NCBI GenBank assembly: GCA_003725745.1
Contig: RHDP01000001.1
Coordinates: 3,611,001 to 3,675,000, forward strand
Source of the DNA: Streptomyces sp. I6
GTDB taxonomy: Bacteria; Actinomycetota; Actinomycetes; Streptomycetales; Streptomycetaceae
Reading direction: 5' to 3'
Length of the DNA: 64,000 nucleotides
In this document: positions 45,253-56,137 of the stretch, one piece after another
Layout: each line of letters starts with the position of its first letter
Numbering within the stretch: position 1 is the stretch's first letter
Made by a program: the position numbers and the translations under genes
Notes under the pieces: generated by a model
What the model saw: only the letters and a program-made list of their open reading frames with translations
What the model was told of the DNA's origin: nothing
Database searches by the model: none

Positions 45253-46896
45253 TCAGAGCCGCAGGTCGCGACGGCGGAAGGCCGCCAGGCCCGCGGCCGT
45301 CAGGGCCGCCGCCAGCGCCGTGAGGACCAGCACCGGCGGCCAGTCCATCGGCGGTCCCGGGAGCTTCGGCAGATGGCCGAACGGGGAGAGGCCCAGGACG
45401 GCCTGGGGCAGGTCGAGCGCCGGTCCGACCCAGCCGAGTGCGAGGCACAGCCCCGCCACGGCCCAGCCGGCCGTCGCGGCCCCGGGTGCCGCGCCGTACA
45501 GCAGCAGCGCCACGCCGGCGAGCGTCCACACGGCGGGCACCTGGACCAGCGCGGCGCCCATGACCGCGGGCAGGTCCCCGCCGTGGCCGAGTGCCAGTCC
45601 CGCCCCGGCCAGCAGCATGATCAGTACGGCACCGCCGAAGGCGACGGCCAGGTGCCCGGCGGCCCAGGACGCCCTGCCGACCCCGTTCGCAAGGACCGGT
45701 TCGGCGCGCTGGGAGGTCTCCTCGCCGTGCATGCGCAGCACGGACCCGACCGCGTACAGGGTGGCGACCAGCCCGAACATGCCGATCATGGCGGCGAGGA
45801 AGGCGTCGGTGAGCGCCGTCTGCCCGCCCATCCGCTCGAAGATCTCCCTGGTCCGCTCGTTGTCGCCGACCAGGTCCGCCGCGCCGTCGGCCATGCCGCC
45901 GAAGACGGTCCCGGCGAGCAGGAAGCCGGCCGCCCAGCCGGACAGGGCGGCGCGCTGGAGCCGCCATGCGAGCCCGGCCGCGGTCGCGATCCGGCCCTCG
46001 GCGGGGCCCGGCCGGGTGGCCAGGAAGCCCATGCCGATGTCCCTGCGCCCGGCCAGCGCGTACGCGGCGGCGCCCTGCGCGCATGCCGCGCCGAGCGTCA
46101 GCAGCAGTACCCACCACCGTTCGCCGGCGTAGGCCCGGACGTACTCGGCCCAGCCCACCGGGGAGAGCCAGGTCAGCAGCGACGCCTCACCGCCGAGGCC
46201 GCCCCGGGCCGGGTCGCCCGCGGTACCCGCGTCTCCGGCGGCCCGCAGCACGAACGCGAGGCCGAGCACGGCCGCCGTCGCTCCCTTGGCGAGCCGGGCG
46301 CTCTCGGTGAGCTGGGCGAGGACCGCCGCCGCGGTGGCGAACAGCATGCCGGTGCCGCCGACCGCGAGGCCGAGGGCGAGCGCGCCGCCGGTGCCCTGGC
46401 CGGACAGCCCGGCCGTGATCAGCAGGGCGATCGCCGCGTTGGCGAGGCCGGCGGTGAGCAGTGCGGCCGTCAGGGGCGCGCGCCGGCCCACCATCGCGGA
46501 GGAGAGCATTTCCTGACGGCCGGTCTCCTCCTCCTCGCGGGTGTGCCGCACCACGACGACCAGGCTCATCACCGCGGCCAGCACGGCTGCGAGCGTCCCG
46601 AACCGCCAGGCGACCAGCGCGCCGGTGCTGTCGCCGAACACCGGGCCGTAGAGGCTGCGGAGCGAACCGTTCGCGGCCATCGACTCGGCGAACCGGGTCC
46701 TTTCCTCCGGCGTGTCGTACAGCGTCCCCAACGAGCCGGTGCCGCTGACCACCATGCCCGTGATCACCAGCACCCACACGGGCAGCATGATCCGGTCCCG
46801 GCGCAGTGCCAGCCGGAGCAGGGTGCCGGTGCCGGCGAGCGGGCGGCGGGCGCCGCCCGCCGCGTACGCCGTACGGGTTCCGGCGACGGCGGTCAT
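45253..46896 (-). CDS. ABC-2 type exporter permease
   Basis: The 547-residue polytopic protein (about 12 helices) has [23 protein letters not shown] at the start, [22 protein letters not shown] (cytoplasmic loop) and [23 protein letters not shown], a duplicated half-transporter pattern of actinobacterial ABC-2 exporters (TetAB-type). It pairs with the ATPase at 46893-48080; start and stop overlap by 4 bases. The substrate is unknown, with drugs or metabolites likely. Confidence 0.85.
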   Translation of the reverse strand: MTAVAGTRTAYAAGGARRPLAGTGTLLRLALRRDRIMLPVWVLVITGMVVSGTGSLGTLYDTPEERTRFAESMAANGSLRSLYGPVFGDSTGALVAWRFGTLAAVLAAVMSLVVVVRHTREEEETGRQEMLSSAMVGRRAPLTAALLTAGLANAAIALLITAGLSGQGTGGALALGLAVGGTGMLFATAAAVLAQLTESARLAKGATAAVLGLAFVLRAAGDAGTAGDPARGGLGGEASLLTWLSPVGWAEYVRAYAGERWWVLLLTLGAACAQGAAAYALAGRRDIGMGFLATRPGPAEGRIATAAGLAWRLQRAALSGWAAGFLLAGTVFGGMADGAADLVGDNERTREIFERMGGQTALTDAFLAAMIGMFGLVATLYAVGSVLRMHGEETSQRAEPVLANGVGRASWAAGHLAVAFGGAVLIMLLAGAGLALGHGGDLPAVMGAALVQVPAVWTLAGVALLLYGAAPGAATAGWAVAGLCLALGWVGPALDLPQAVLGLSPFGHLPKLPGPPMDWPPVLVLTALAAALTAAGLAAFRRRDLRL

Positions 46897-48080
46897 CGCG
46901 TCACCGCCCCTTCCGCACGGTCGTCCCGCCCGTCGCGTCCGTCCGGTCCGTCGCGTCCGTCCGGTCCGTCGCGTCCGTCCTCCCCGTCCCGTCCGTCCCG
47001 TCCGTCCCGCCCCGTGTGTTCGCCGTGTCCGCCGTCTCCGCCGCGTCCCTCGCGTTCGCCGTCTCCCCCGTGTCCGCCGTCTCCGCTGCGTTCGCCGTCT
47101 CCGCTGCGTTCGCCGTGCCCGTCGCGGTGGCCGTGCCGGCCGCGTCCGCCGGTTCCCGTGCCGTCGGGCACGCCGTCCTCGTAGTGCCGCAGGAACAGTT
47201 CCTCCAGCGTGGGCGGGGTGCTGGTCAGCGACCGCACACCGGCCTCGGTGAGCGAGCGCAGCGCAGCGTCCAGCTTGTCCGTGTCGACCTGGAAGCGGAC
47301 CCGGCACCCGGCGCCATCGGAGGCGGCCGCCGGACCCTGGACGTCGAGGTCGTGGACACCGGGCAGCCGCGCGAGCCCGTCGGGCGCGCCCGCCAGATCG
47401 GCGCTGACGCTGGTGCGGGTGAGATGGCGCAGATCGGCGAGCGAGCCGCTCTCCACCGTCCGGCCCTTGCGGATGATGCTGACCCGGTCGCACAGCGCCT
47501 CCACCTCGCTGAGCACATGGCTGGAGAGCAGGACCGTCCGGCCGCGGTCGCGCTCCTCGGTGACGCAGGTCCGGAAGACCTCCTCCATCAGGGGGTCGAG
47601 CCCGCTCGTCGGCTCGTCGAGGATCAGTACGTCGGCGTCGGAGGCGAGCGCGGCGACCAGGGCCACCTTCTGCCGGTTGCCCTTGGAGTACGTTCGCCCC
47701 TTCTTGGTGGGGTCGAGTTCGAACCGCTCGATCAGCCGGTTCCGGCGCGCCTTGTCGAGCCCGCCGCGCAGCCGGCCGTAGAGGTCGATGACCTCGCCGC
47801 CGGACAGGTTCCGCCAGAGCGTCACGTCACCGGGGACGTACGCGGTCCGCCGGTGCAGTTCGACGGCGTCCTGCCACGGGTCCATGCCCAGCAGCCGGGC
47901 GGCGCCGGAGTCGGCGCGCAGCAGTCCCAGCAGGATGCGGATGGTGGTGGACTTCCCGGCGCCGTTGGGCCCGAGGAAGCCGTGGACCTCGCCGGCCTCG
48001 ACCGCGAGGTCGAGGCCGTCCAGTGCGTGTGCCCGTCCGAACGACTTGTGCAGTCCGGCGGCACTGATGGCCTTCGTCAT
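46893..48080 (-). CDS. ABC exporter ATPase with Gly/Asp-rich tail
   Basis: Walker [11 protein letters not shown] (~40), Q-loop region, a signature replaced by [10 protein letters not shown], Walker [14 protein letters not shown] and H-loop [15 protein letters not shown] define a DrrA-like ATPase domain (1-230). After a C-terminal domain comes a ~75-residue low-complexity tail of GDG/RDG repeats ([14 protein letters not shown]) encoded by TCCGTCCCG-like DNA repeats. It energises the permease downstream. Divergent from the regulator at 48173. Confidence 0.9.
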   Translation of the reverse strand: MTKAISAAGLHKSFGRAHALDGLDLAVEAGEVHGFLGPNGAGKSTTIRILLGLLRADSGAARLLGMDPWQDAVELHRRTAYVPGDVTLWRNLSGGEVIDLYGRLRGGLDKARRNRLIERFELDPTKKGRTYSKGNRQKVALVAALASDADVLILDEPTSGLDPLMEEVFRTCVTEERDRGRTVLLSSHVLSEVEALCDRVSIIRKGRTVESGSLADLRHLTRTSVSADLAGAPDGLARLPGVHDLDVQGPAAASDGAGCRVRFQVDTDKLDAALRSLTEAGVRSLTSTPPTLEELFLRHYEDGVPDGTGTGGRGRHGHRDGHGERSGDGERSGDGGHGGDGEREGRGGDGGHGEHTGRDGRDGRDGEDGRDGPDGRDGPDGRDGRDDRAEGAVTR

Positions 48081-48172
48081 GTTCAGAACGTACGATGCGT
48101 TCAGAAATTTGTGAAGTTAAGGAAGCGTATAAACTCGGACCCGGGTTGCTGAGCAGGGGAGATGATCCGGGA

Positions 48173-48670
48173 ATGATGCCGATGACCGAGGGCGCCGGGG
48201 ACGCGGAGGCCGTCTCGCGTTTCGTGGAACGCTTCGCGGCCCAGCTCGTCGAGGCCGGGATGACGCGCATGCCCGCCAGGGTCTTCGCCGCGCTGATGGC
48301 TTCCGACTCGGGCGCGATGACCTCCGCCGAACTCGGCGAGCAGTTGCAGGTCAGCCCCGCTGCCGTGTCCGGGGCGGTGCGCTATCTGTCGCAGCAGCAC
48401 CTGGTGTCGCGCGAGCGCGAGCCCGGCTCCCGGCGCGAGCGCTACCGGGTTCACAGCAACCAGTGGTACGAAGCGTTCACCAGCCGTGACGCGCTGCTGA
48501 AGCGCTGGTCGGACTCGCTCCGAGAGGGAGTGGCGAGCCTCGGCGCCGACACCCCGGCGGGTCGCCGGCTGGCGGAGAACGTCGCGTTCTTCGACTTCCT
48601 GCAGGGGGAGCTCGGCGCGATCATGGAGCGCTGGCGGGAGCACCGCGAGCGGTTGTTCGGCCAGTCCTGA
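48173..48670 (+). CDS. MarR/GbsR-like transcriptional regulator
   Basis: About 165 residues with a winged HTH (MPARVFAALMASDSGAMTSAELGEQLQVSPAAVSGAVRYLSQQHLVSREREPGSRRERYRV) and a C-terminal helical dimer region. It is divergent from the ABC exporter operon, with start codons about 90 bp apart, so it probably represses the exporter until a ligand binds. I chose ATG 48173 (MMPMTEG); the frame is open to 48095. Confidence 0.8.
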   Translation: MMPMTEGAGDAEAVSRFVERFAAQLVEAGMTRMPARVFAALMASDSGAMTSAELGEQLQVSPAAVSGAVRYLSQQHLVSREREPGSRRERYRVHSNQWYEAFTSRDALLKRWSDSLREGVASLGADTPAGRRLAENVAFFDFLQGELGAIMERWREHRERLFGQS

Positions 48671-48725
48671 CGCGGGTGCTCCCGGCGCGCGCGGGCGGCG
48701 TACGGCGGTTCCTCCCGGCCCGTGC

Positions 48726-49559
48726 TCACCCTCCCGCGGCCCGCGGCCCCGGCAGCGTCAGCGACCACGCCCCGGGGCGAAGGGTCCAGGTCCGGTTCCG
48801 GACCGGTCCGGCGACGAGCGCGTCGGCGCGGTAGCGGAAGTCGGCGCCGGAGACGGTGACCACCTTGGCCGTCGTCCGTACGTCGCCCGAGCCGGATCCG
48901 CGGCTCACGGTCACCTCCGCGGCGCCGTCGGCCGCCCGGACGCGTACGTCCTCGACCGGCTCGTCCAGATCGCTCAGCAGCACCCCGTCCGCCTCCACCC
49001 GCAGCCGGTGCCGCACACCGGGCGGTGCCTGCGGAACGGGACGGACCAGGGTGCGGATCAGTGAGCGGCAGGCATGCCACACCGAGCCGGCCTGCCCCGC
49101 CGCCCCGTCGGCGGCCGGTCCGGCCGGACCGGCAGGGATGCGCAGATCGGCCAGCACCACTCCGTCGCTGTCGTCGGCCAGCAGGTCCAGCCGGTGCGCG
49201 GCCCCGTCGAGGACCGCCCGGGCGGCCGCCACCGCACCGGTCGGCACGCCCAGCGAGCGGGCCGTCTCCAACGAACCGCCGGCCCCGACCGGGACCAGCG
49301 ACAGGGCCTCGTCGGCGAGTTCCCGAGCCTGGTGCAGCAGGCCCACGGCGCGCAGCAGCGTACGGTCGTCACCGATCACCACGGGCCGCCGGGAACCCCT
49401 GCGGGCGAGGGCGCGGGAAAACTCCTTGGGTCCGTCGGGCAGGCAGATCTTCGCCGCCGACCCGGCACACAGCACATCTTTCGCGATACGCACGGACTCA
49501 CCGTCGAAACGGCGGGCGACCGGGTCGATGACCACCAGGAGCTGGTCGGGAGCCGACAC
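48726..49559 (-). CDS. Diacylglycerol/lipid kinase-like protein
   Basis: The 277-residue protein has a DAGK-type N-terminus ([22 protein letters not shown]), [18 protein letters not shown] and [19 protein letters not shown], which mimics the GGDGT and GT-NDxAR signatures but with altered residues (VGAGGS). A beta-rich C-terminal domain follows. Catalysis is therefore doubtful. It lies opposite purA, as in other Streptomyces. GTG 49559 follows GGAAGG. Confidence 0.65.
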   Translation of the reverse strand: MSAPDQLLVVIDPVARRFDGESVRIAKDVLCAGSAAKICLPDGPKEFSRALARRGSRRPVVIGDDRTLLRAVGLLHQARELADEALSLVPVGAGGSLETARSLGVPTGAVAAARAVLDGAAHRLDLLADDSDGVVLADLRIPAGPAGPAADGAAGQAGSVWHACRSLIRTLVRPVPQAPPGVRHRLRVEADGVLLSDLDEPVEDVRVRAADGAAEVTVSRGSGSGDVRTTAKVVTVSGADFRYRADALVAGPVRNRTWTLRPGAWSLTLPGPRAAGG

Positions 49560-49590
49560 CTCGGTCCTTCCTCGGGTAGCATCTTTGTGC

Positions 49591-49623
49591 AAGAGCCCCT
49601 TGCGCTATTGCGCCAGGGGCTTC
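49591..49623. promoter_or_regulatory. Stem-loop in the purA leader region
   Basis: AAGAGCCCCTTGCGC and GCGCCAGGGGCTTCG pair around a TATT loop, followed on the plus strand by a T-containing stretch. It lies between the divergent lipid-kinase-like gene and purA, 80 bp before the purA start. It could be an attenuator or terminator in the purA leader. Confidence 0.5.
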
Positions 49624-49700
49624 GTCTATTCCGGGGCACACCGGTTGGCGGCTCAGGCCCCCGACCATGGACATGCCCCGCCCGGAAGGGGTGTACGCCT

Positions 49701-50984
49701 GTGCCCGCACTTGTGCTGCTCGGTGCTCAGTGGGGTGACGAAGGCAAGGGAAAGGCCACCGACCTCCTCGGTGGATCCGTGGACTACGTGGTGCGTTACC
49801 AGGGTGGCAACAACGCCGGCCACACCGTGGTGGTCGGTGACCAGAAGTATGCGCTCCACCTCCTCCCTTCCGGAATCCTCTCGCCGGGATGCACCCCGGT
49901 CATCGGCAACGGCGTCGTCGTCGACCCGGCGGTCCTGCTCTCCGAGCTGAGCGGGCTGAACGACCGCGGCGTCGACACGTCCAAGCTTCTGATCAGCGGA
50001 AACGCCCATCTGATCACCTCGTACAACGTCACGCTCGACAAGGTGACGGAGCGCTTCCTCGGCAAGCGCAAGATCGGCACCACCGGCCGCGGCATCGGCC
50101 CGACCTACGCCGACAAGATCAACCGTGTCGGCATCCGGGTCCAGGACCTGTACGACGAGTCGATCCTGACGCAGAAGGTCGAAGCGGCGCTGGAGCAGAA
50201 GAACCAGCTCCTGGCCAAGGTCTTCAACCGCCGTGCCATCGAGTCCGGCCGCGTCGTCGAGGAGCTGCTCGGCTACGGCGACCGGATCCGGCCGTACGTC
50301 GCGGACACCACGCTGATCCTGAACAACGCCCTGGACGAGGGCAAGGTCGTCCTCTTCGAGGGCGGCCAGGGCACCCTCCTGGACGTGGACCACGGCACGT
50401 ACCCCTTCGTCACCTCCTCGAACCCGACGGCCGGTGGCGCCTGCACCGGCGCGGGCGTCGGCCCGACGAAGATCAGCCGGGTCATCGGCATCCTCAAGGC
50501 CTACACGACCCGTGTCGGCGCGGGCCCGTTCCCGACGGAGCTGTTCGACGAGGACGGCGAGGCGCTGCGCCGCATCGGCGGCGAGCGCGGTGTCACCACC
50601 GGCCGCGACCGCCGCTGCGGCTGGTTCGACGCGGTCATCGCCCGCTACGCCACCCGCGTCAACGGTCTGACCGACTTCTTCCTGACCAAGCTCGACGTGC
50701 TGACCGGCTGGGAGCAGATCCCCGTCTGCGTCGCGTACGAGATCGACGGGGAGCGCGTCGAGGAGCTGCCGTACTCGCAGACCGACTTCCACCACGCGAA
50801 GCCCGTCTACGAGTTCCTGCCGGGCTGGTCCGAGGACATCACCAAGGCCAAGACCTTCGCCGACCTGCCGAAGAACGCGCAGGGCTATGTGCGGGCACTG
50901 GAGGAGATGTCCGGGGCGCCGATCTCCGCGATCGGTGTCGGCCCGGGCCGGGACGAGACGATCGAGATCAACTCGTTCCTGTAG
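49701..50984 (+). CDS. purA: Adenylosuccinate synthetase
   Basis: The 427-residue enzyme starts with [21 protein letters not shown] (GTP-binding loop, catalytic Asp) and has GNNAGHTVV with catalytic His, [38 protein letters not shown] and [14 protein letters not shown]. It makes adenylosuccinate from IMP and Asp with GTP in AMP synthesis. GTG 49701 follows GGAAGGGG. The frame is clean and of standard length. Confidence 0.96.
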   Translation: MPALVLLGAQWGDEGKGKATDLLGGSVDYVVRYQGGNNAGHTVVVGDQKYALHLLPSGILSPGCTPVIGNGVVVDPAVLLSELSGLNDRGVDTSKLLISGNAHLITSYNVTLDKVTERFLGKRKIGTTGRGIGPTYADKINRVGIRVQDLYDESILTQKVEAALEQKNQLLAKVFNRRAIESGRVVEELLGYGDRIRPYVADTTLILNNALDEGKVVLFEGGQGTLLDVDHGTYPFVTSSNPTAGGACTGAGVGPTKISRVIGILKAYTTRVGAGPFPTELFDEDGEALRRIGGERGVTTGRDRRCGWFDAVIARYATRVNGLTDFFLTKLDVLTGWEQIPVCVAYEIDGERVEELPYSQTDFHHAKPVYEFLPGWSEDITKAKTFADLPKNAQGYVRALEEMSGAPISAIGVGPGRDETIEINSFL

Positions 50985-51017
50985 GACCGGGGGACCGTGC
51001 AGGAGAACCGCTGCCCT

Positions 51018-51062
51018 ACGGCCCGTGGCCGGTGAGCCGAGCGCTCGCCGGCCACGGGCCGT
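51018..51062 (+). terminator. Terminator hairpin after purA
   Basis: ACGGCCCGTGGCCGGTGAG and CTCGCCGGCCACGGGCCGT pair over about 19 bp with a 7-base loop, 34 bp after the purA stop. Confidence 0.9.
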
Positions 51063-51244
51063 TCCCGTCCGGCGCCCCGCACCCGCCGCGGTGACCTGAG
51101 TTCCGCCTCCGGTTCCAGCGCTGCCCGCTTCCAGCGCCGTGCCCCGGCTCCACTCACGTCCCGCGGCTCCATCTACCTCCTGCGGCTCCACCTACCTCCC
51201 GCACCCGCGGCTCACGGGCTTCCCCGCTCATGTCCTCCTGCTGC

Positions 51245-52596
51245 TCACGGGCTTTCCCTGCTCGCGTCCTCCCGCGGCTCACGGGCTTTCCCGCTCATGT
51301 CCTCCCGCGGCTCACGGACCTCCCCTGCTCGCGTCCTCCTTCGGTTCCCCGTCCGCAGCCTGCCGAGCGTTACGGCGACGGCCAGGTACGGGAGGGCGAG
51401 CAGGGCGAAGACGGTGCCGTGCGACGCGTGCGCGGACAGTCCCGCGTACGCCCCGAACACCAGCAGTGTGGTGAGGCCGGTGCCGAGCCCGGCGAGGGAG
51501 GTCACGGTGGCCCGGCTCGGCCCCTTGATCGCCTCCTGCAAACGGGCGTCGGCCAGTACGTCGATCAGCTGGAACACCAGGAACCCCGCCCCCACCAGCA
51601 CGAACCCGCCGGGGCCGCCACTCAGCGCGCCCACCGAGAGGGCCACCGAGCCCGCCGCGACGGCGGCCCCGAGAGCCGGTCCGGGGAGCCGCTCGCCCAG
51701 CCCCACCAGCAGTGACCCGAGCGTCACCCCCACCCAGACCACCAGCACCAGCAGGGGGACCGTCGCCGTCGCGGCACCGGTGGCGGCGGCCAGCAGCGGT
51801 ACGTACTCGTCGAGCGCGCCCCAGACCGAGCTGACGACGACGGACAGCAGCAGCGCGCGCCGCACACGACTGCTTCCGCGCACCTCGGCGAGCCCCGCCC
51901 GCAGCGCCGCGGTGTACGCGCCGCGGAGGGCGTGGCGCTTCTGACGATCCGCCCCGGGGCGGCGGGGCCGCGGTGATCGGGCAGGGCCGCGCCGACGGCT
52001 GCGCACAGCAGGCAGGCGGCGACGCTGGCTGCGCCGACCAGCGGCTCGCCGCCCCGGGCGAAGGCGGGCGCCGCAGCGGCGGTGGCCAAGGCGGTCGCGG
52101 CCATACTCACGGCGGCGGCGCGGCCCATGACCCGGGCGTAGCGCGAAGCGGCGCCGAGCCGTTCGAGTTCGTCGTGCACCAGTGCCTCCAGGGCACCGGA
52201 GCGCAGCCCACCACCGATGCCCCACAGCGCGAAACCGGCGGCGTAGGCGCCGTAGGAGGGGAACAGCACCCACAGGGCGAACCCGGCCGCCGTGAGCAGC
52301 GGCCCGACGGCCGTCATCAACCGGCGTGACACGACGTCGGCCCAGACGCCCGACGGGACCTCGACCAGCAGAGCGGTCAGCGACCACACGGCGAACAGGG
52401 ACGAGATCTCGGCGGTGCCCAGGCCGTGTTCGGCGAAGAGCAGTGCGTAGAGGGGGTAGAGCAGCACGAAGTCCTCGAGCCCCGCGTACAGGTAGAGCGT
52501 CCGCTCCAGCCGCCGTACGCCGGTCGGGAGCGGGGACGAGGGTGGGGACGAGGGTGGGGACGAGGATGGGGGCGGGCAGGGCGGAGTGCCGAGCAT
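51245..52596 (-). CDS. MFS transporter
   Basis: About 450 residues with twelve helices; the first half has YAGLEDFVLLYPLYALLFAEHGLG, VEVPSGVWADVVSRRLM (motif A-like) and LWGIGGGLRSGALEALVHDEL, and the second half WGALDEYVPLLAAA and FLVFQLIDVLADARLQEAI. It resembles Streptomyces MFS proteins of unknown substrate. The printed frame breaks near 51953, where one base of a CCCCGGGG run appears lost. The extreme C-terminus is a repeat (REPRED-MSGKA/ASRES) encoded by ~33-bp DNA repeats at 51200-51330. The N-terminus is Ser/Pro-rich. Confidence 0.8.
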
Positions 52597-53017
52597 GGAG
52601 GGTGGTCCTTCTGCGGAACGGACGGGGACGCCGGGTGCTCAGCGTCGCGGCGGTCCGCGACAGCCCGTTCCAGGACCTGCTGCCGGGTGTCAATGTCGTC
52701 GGCTCATGGGCCGAGTCTGGCAGAGGAGCGGCGGGACCGGCGGAGCATTTCCCGGCCCGGCAGGTGAACCCTTCCTCGCGCGGCTCCCGGACCGCGATCC
52801 CGTCCCCGGACCGTGATCCCGCCCTCAAACCGTGATCCCGCCCTCGGCGTCGCGCCGGGTCGGCCCGGTGGTGAACGGCCCGGCACCCTTCGGCGAGTTC
52901 CCGGATGAGCTGGGTGGGATCCACGCGGGCCGGCGCAGGATGCTCCGGCCGGAGGCGGTCGAGCGTTGCAGCCACCTGCGCGGGGCCGTGGCACCCGCAT
53001 CTCGTAGGCTCCCGGCC
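52597..53017. other. Divergent promoter gap with short repeats
   Basis: Holds the promoters of the MFS gene and the kinase. GGACCGTGATCCCGCCC-like units repeat three times at about 52788-52845. I see no gene. Confidence 0.4.
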
Positions 53018-54888
53018 ATGAGCGACGACGAATCCGGCAGACGGGTCATAGACGGGCGCTTCGAGCTGGAGGACCGGCTCGGTGGCGGAGGTATGGGCCT
53101 GGTCTGGCGGGCGCGCGATCTGGTCCTGCACCGGGCCGTGGCGCTCAAGGAGGTACGGCCGCCCGATCCGGGTCTCGCCGAGTACGACCCGCAGGGCGCG
53201 GCGATGCTCCGGGCACGGGTGCTGCGCGAGGCACGGGCGCTCGCCCGCGTCGACCACCCCAATGTGGTGACCATCCACCACGTGGTGGACGGCGGGGAGC
53301 ACACCTATCCGTGGCTCGTCATGGAGCTGGTGACCGGCGGATCACTCCATGACCGGCTGGAGAAGGGCCCGCTGGCGCCCGCCGAGGCCGCCCGCATCGG
53401 CCGCGAGGTGCTGGCCGCGCTGCGCGCCGCGCACGCCGCCGGCATCCAGCACCGGGACGTGAAGCCCGCCAACGTCCTGATGCGTCCCGACGGACGTCCC
53501 GTCCTCACCGACTTCGGTATCGCGGCCATCAGGGAGTCGACGGCGCTGACCGCGACCGGGTCCGTCATCGGCACGCCCGACTACATGGCGCCCGAGCGCA
53601 TCTCCGGCGACGAGGGGGGACCGGGCTCCGATCTGTGGTCGCTGGCGATGATGCTGTACGTCGCCGTCGAAGGGTGTCACCCGCTCCGCAGGGGCAGCAC
53701 CCTCGCGACGCTGGCGGCCCTGCTCAGCGAGGAGCTTCCGCCACCCCGCCAGGCCGGGCCGCTGACCGGCTTCCTGAACGCCGCGCTCGTCAAGGACCCG
53801 GCCGGCCGGGTGGACGCGGACACCGCCGACCGGATGCTCGCGGAGGCCGCCGACGGCCGGGACTCGGCTCCCGGCGCGCCGAGTGCGCCGACTCGGGGTC
53901 CCTCAGGTCCCTCGAGTCCCTCGAGTCCCTCAGGTCCCTCGAGTCCCTCGGGTCCTGCGAGTCCGCCGAGTGCGCCTACTGCTCCGGGTGGTGCGGGCGG
54001 AACCACGTCGTACCGCTTGCCACCTCCGCCGGGGCAGACGGCCGCACCGGCCGGGGCGCCCGCCGGATTCGGAGCGCCTGCGGGCTTCGGGCCGCCGATG
54101 GGCTTCGGGCCGTCGGCTCCGCGCGACGCCGTGCCGGGTGCGATCGGGGCGCCGACCCCCTACCCAACAGGCCCCACCCGGCAGACACCGCCCGGTACCG
54201 GTGGCCGGGCGAAGGGCCGGATCGCGATCGCCGCGTCCGCCGTCGCGACCGTGCTGGCGGGCGCCCTGGTGTGGACCCTGCTCCCGGACGGCGGAGGCAA
54301 GGGGGTGGGACGGCGGCGAACGCACCGGGGGCGCCCTCGCCCGGCTCGTCCTCGCCCGCGGCGAAGGGCGCGACGCCCGCACCGCCCGAGACGGCCCCCT
54401 CGCCGTCGGCACCGGCGCCCCAGGCGGACGCGAAGACCGATCTGCTGACCCCGGACGGCATCCGGGCGGCGGTGAAGGAGATCAAGGCCGCGACCGGGAC
54501 GGACCGCGCGGGCGATTTCACCGTCTACCCGGACTACGTGTCCGCGGAGATCATGCTCAAGGGCAGCGACACCAAGTACGACAGCTACACCTACCGCCCG
54601 GACCAGGGCGTGCGGAAGGGCATCATCAGCGGCGCTCTGATCGGCGGTCAACGCCCGTTCAGCCTGGACGACTTCGACTGGGACGTCCTCCCCGCCCTGC
54701 TGGCGCGGGCGGAGAAGGACCTCAACGTGAAGCAGCCGACGATGCGTTACGTCCTGGTCCGCCCTCCGGACGACACCTTCGGCACGCCGCTGGGGCTGGC
54801 CGTCTACCGCGTGGACGACCATGTCGCCGGCTATCTGGAGGCCGATCTGAAGGGCAAGGTGATCCGGGTGATGCCGGCCGAGGACTGA
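53018..54888 (+). CDS. Membrane Ser/Thr protein kinase with extracytoplasmic domain
   Basis: About 623 residues. The Hanks kinase domain (1-280) has LGGGGMGLVWRARD, ALKEV (Lys), HRDVKPANVL, DFGIA and GTPDYMAPERI. A Ser/Pro/Gly linker (SPSSPSGPSSPSGP, PAGFGAPAGFGPP) is followed by one membrane helix (IAIAASAVATVLAGALVW) and an external domain (DFTVYPDYVSAEIMLKG ... FDWDVLPALLARAEKDLNV) without PASTA repeats. One G missing from GGGGG near 54305 splits the printed frame just after the helix. It would sense an envelope signal and phosphorylate cytoplasmic targets. Confidence 0.88.
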
Positions 54889-54906
54889 TCGGTCCGGCCC
54901 TTGCGG

Positions 54907-55149
54907 CTACGCCCCTGCGGCGTGGCCGACGAACGCCGTCCAGGCCCCGGGGGCCACGGTGAAGACCGGGCCCTCGGGAACCTTGGAGTCGCGGATGTGG
55001 ACGGCGTGGGGGCAGGTGGCGACCTCGACGCACTCTCCGCCGCTGGAGCTGCTGTAGGAGGACTTGTGCCAGTCGAAGGCCACTTCGATGCACTCGCCGC
55101 CGCTGCTGTCGCTGTAGCTCGACTTGATCCAGCGCAGGCTGTCGGTCAT
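54907..55149 (-). CDS. DUF397 protein with duplicated N-terminal half
   Basis: The 80-residue protein has two copies of the W-x-KSSYSxSSGGECxEVA motif (LRWIKSSYSDSSGGECIEVA and FDWHKSSYSSSSGGECVEVA), then the usual DUF397 tail VHIRDSKVPEGPVFTVAPGAWTAFV. Normal family members have one copy. DUF397 proteins pair with XRE/DUF5753 regulators in Streptomyces, often as developmental or toxin-antitoxin-like modules. It overlaps the upstream XRE gene by 4 bases. Confidence 0.9.
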   Translation of the reverse strand: MTDSLRWIKSSYSDSSGGECIEVAFDWHKSSYSSSSGGECVEVATCPHAVHIRDSKVPEGPVFTVAPGAWTAFVGHAAGA

Positions 55150-55982
55150 CTCTGCTCCCCTGCCAACTGCTCGATAAGGCCCAGTGATTCACGAGGGCCC
55201 AGGGCCTGTGCCCGGATCTTCGCATACCGCTGGGCGTATGTACTCACCTTTGCGGGGTCCTTGATCAGCAGGCTCTCGTCCTGCGGCTCCAGATAGACCA
55301 GGTGGTCGTGTTCCGGGGTCTCCACCAGGGTCATCCCGCCTCGATTACCCGCGTGTTCACCGCCCAGCCCCGCCTCCAGCGGCAGGACCTGCAACGTCAC
55401 GTTACGCCGCCGCGCGCACTCCGCAAGGTGCCGCATCTGGCCACGCATGACCTCGTGGCCGCCGATCGTCCGCCGCAACACCGACTCCTCCAGCACCACC
55501 TCGATCAGCGCCACCGGCTCCCGCTCGAAGAGTGCCCGCCGCGCCAAACGCGCCTCGACCAGCTCCTCCACCCGCTGCTCCGTCAGCGGCGGATACCCGC
55601 CGCCGATCAGGGCCCGCGCGTACTCCTCCGTCTGGAACAGCCCGTGCACCACGAGCGTCGCGTACAGATGGAGCCCGACCGCCTTCTGCTCCAGCAGCGC
55701 GTAGTCCTTGAACTGCGCCGGGTACTTCTCCAGCCGTACGTACGTCCTCGCCTGCTCGAAGATGTCCATCCCGTCGCCGAGCACCCGCTCCAGTTGCACC
55801 AGCATCGCGTCGCTCGCCGGCTGCGCGCCCGTCTCCATCGCGCTCACCGCCGAACCCGTGAAGCCGATCTCCTTCCCGAGCTGTTCCTGCGTCCAGCCTT
55901 TCCGCACCCGCAACTTGCGGGCGACGTCCGCCACGAGCCGTGCCGTCGGACCCGCCAGTTGCTTGTTCTCCGCTCGCGCCAT
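55146..55982 (-). CDS. XRE regulator with DUF5753 domain
   Basis: About 278 residues: an HTH (VADVARKLRVRKGWTQEQLGKEIGFTGSAVSAMETGAQPAS) near residues 20-60, then a DUF5753 domain (RTYVRLEKYPAQFKDYALLEQKAVGLHLYATLVVHGLFQTEEYARALI; VLEESVLRRTIGG; RRNVTLQVLPLEAG). It is the standard partner of DUF397 proteins (AbaA/WhiJ-like pairs). I use ATG 55982; an upstream GTG at 55994 is in frame. Confidence 0.9.
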   Translation of the reverse strand: MARAENKQLAGPTARLVADVARKLRVRKGWTQEQLGKEIGFTGSAVSAMETGAQPASDAMLVQLERVLGDGMDIFEQARTYVRLEKYPAQFKDYALLEQKAVGLHLYATLVVHGLFQTEEYARALIGGGYPPLTEQRVEELVEARLARRALFEREPVALIEVVLEESVLRRTIGGHEVMRGQMRHLAECARRRNVTLQVLPLEAGLGGEHAGNRGGMTLVETPEHDHLVYLEPQDESLLIKDPAKVSTYAQRYAKIRAQALGPRESLGLIEQLAGEQR

Positions 55983-56137
55983 TGCGATCACCATTCGACT
56001 CGACCGGACTCAACCGGTCACCATCGGTCCCCGCCGAATTCGACCTCGATCAAGGCAGGTTGGCGCAGGTCAAAGGGTGTCCGACCGGCCTCGCAAGGCT
56101 ATGGAGAACGCTATCCGGACGGCATCACACTGGCCCC

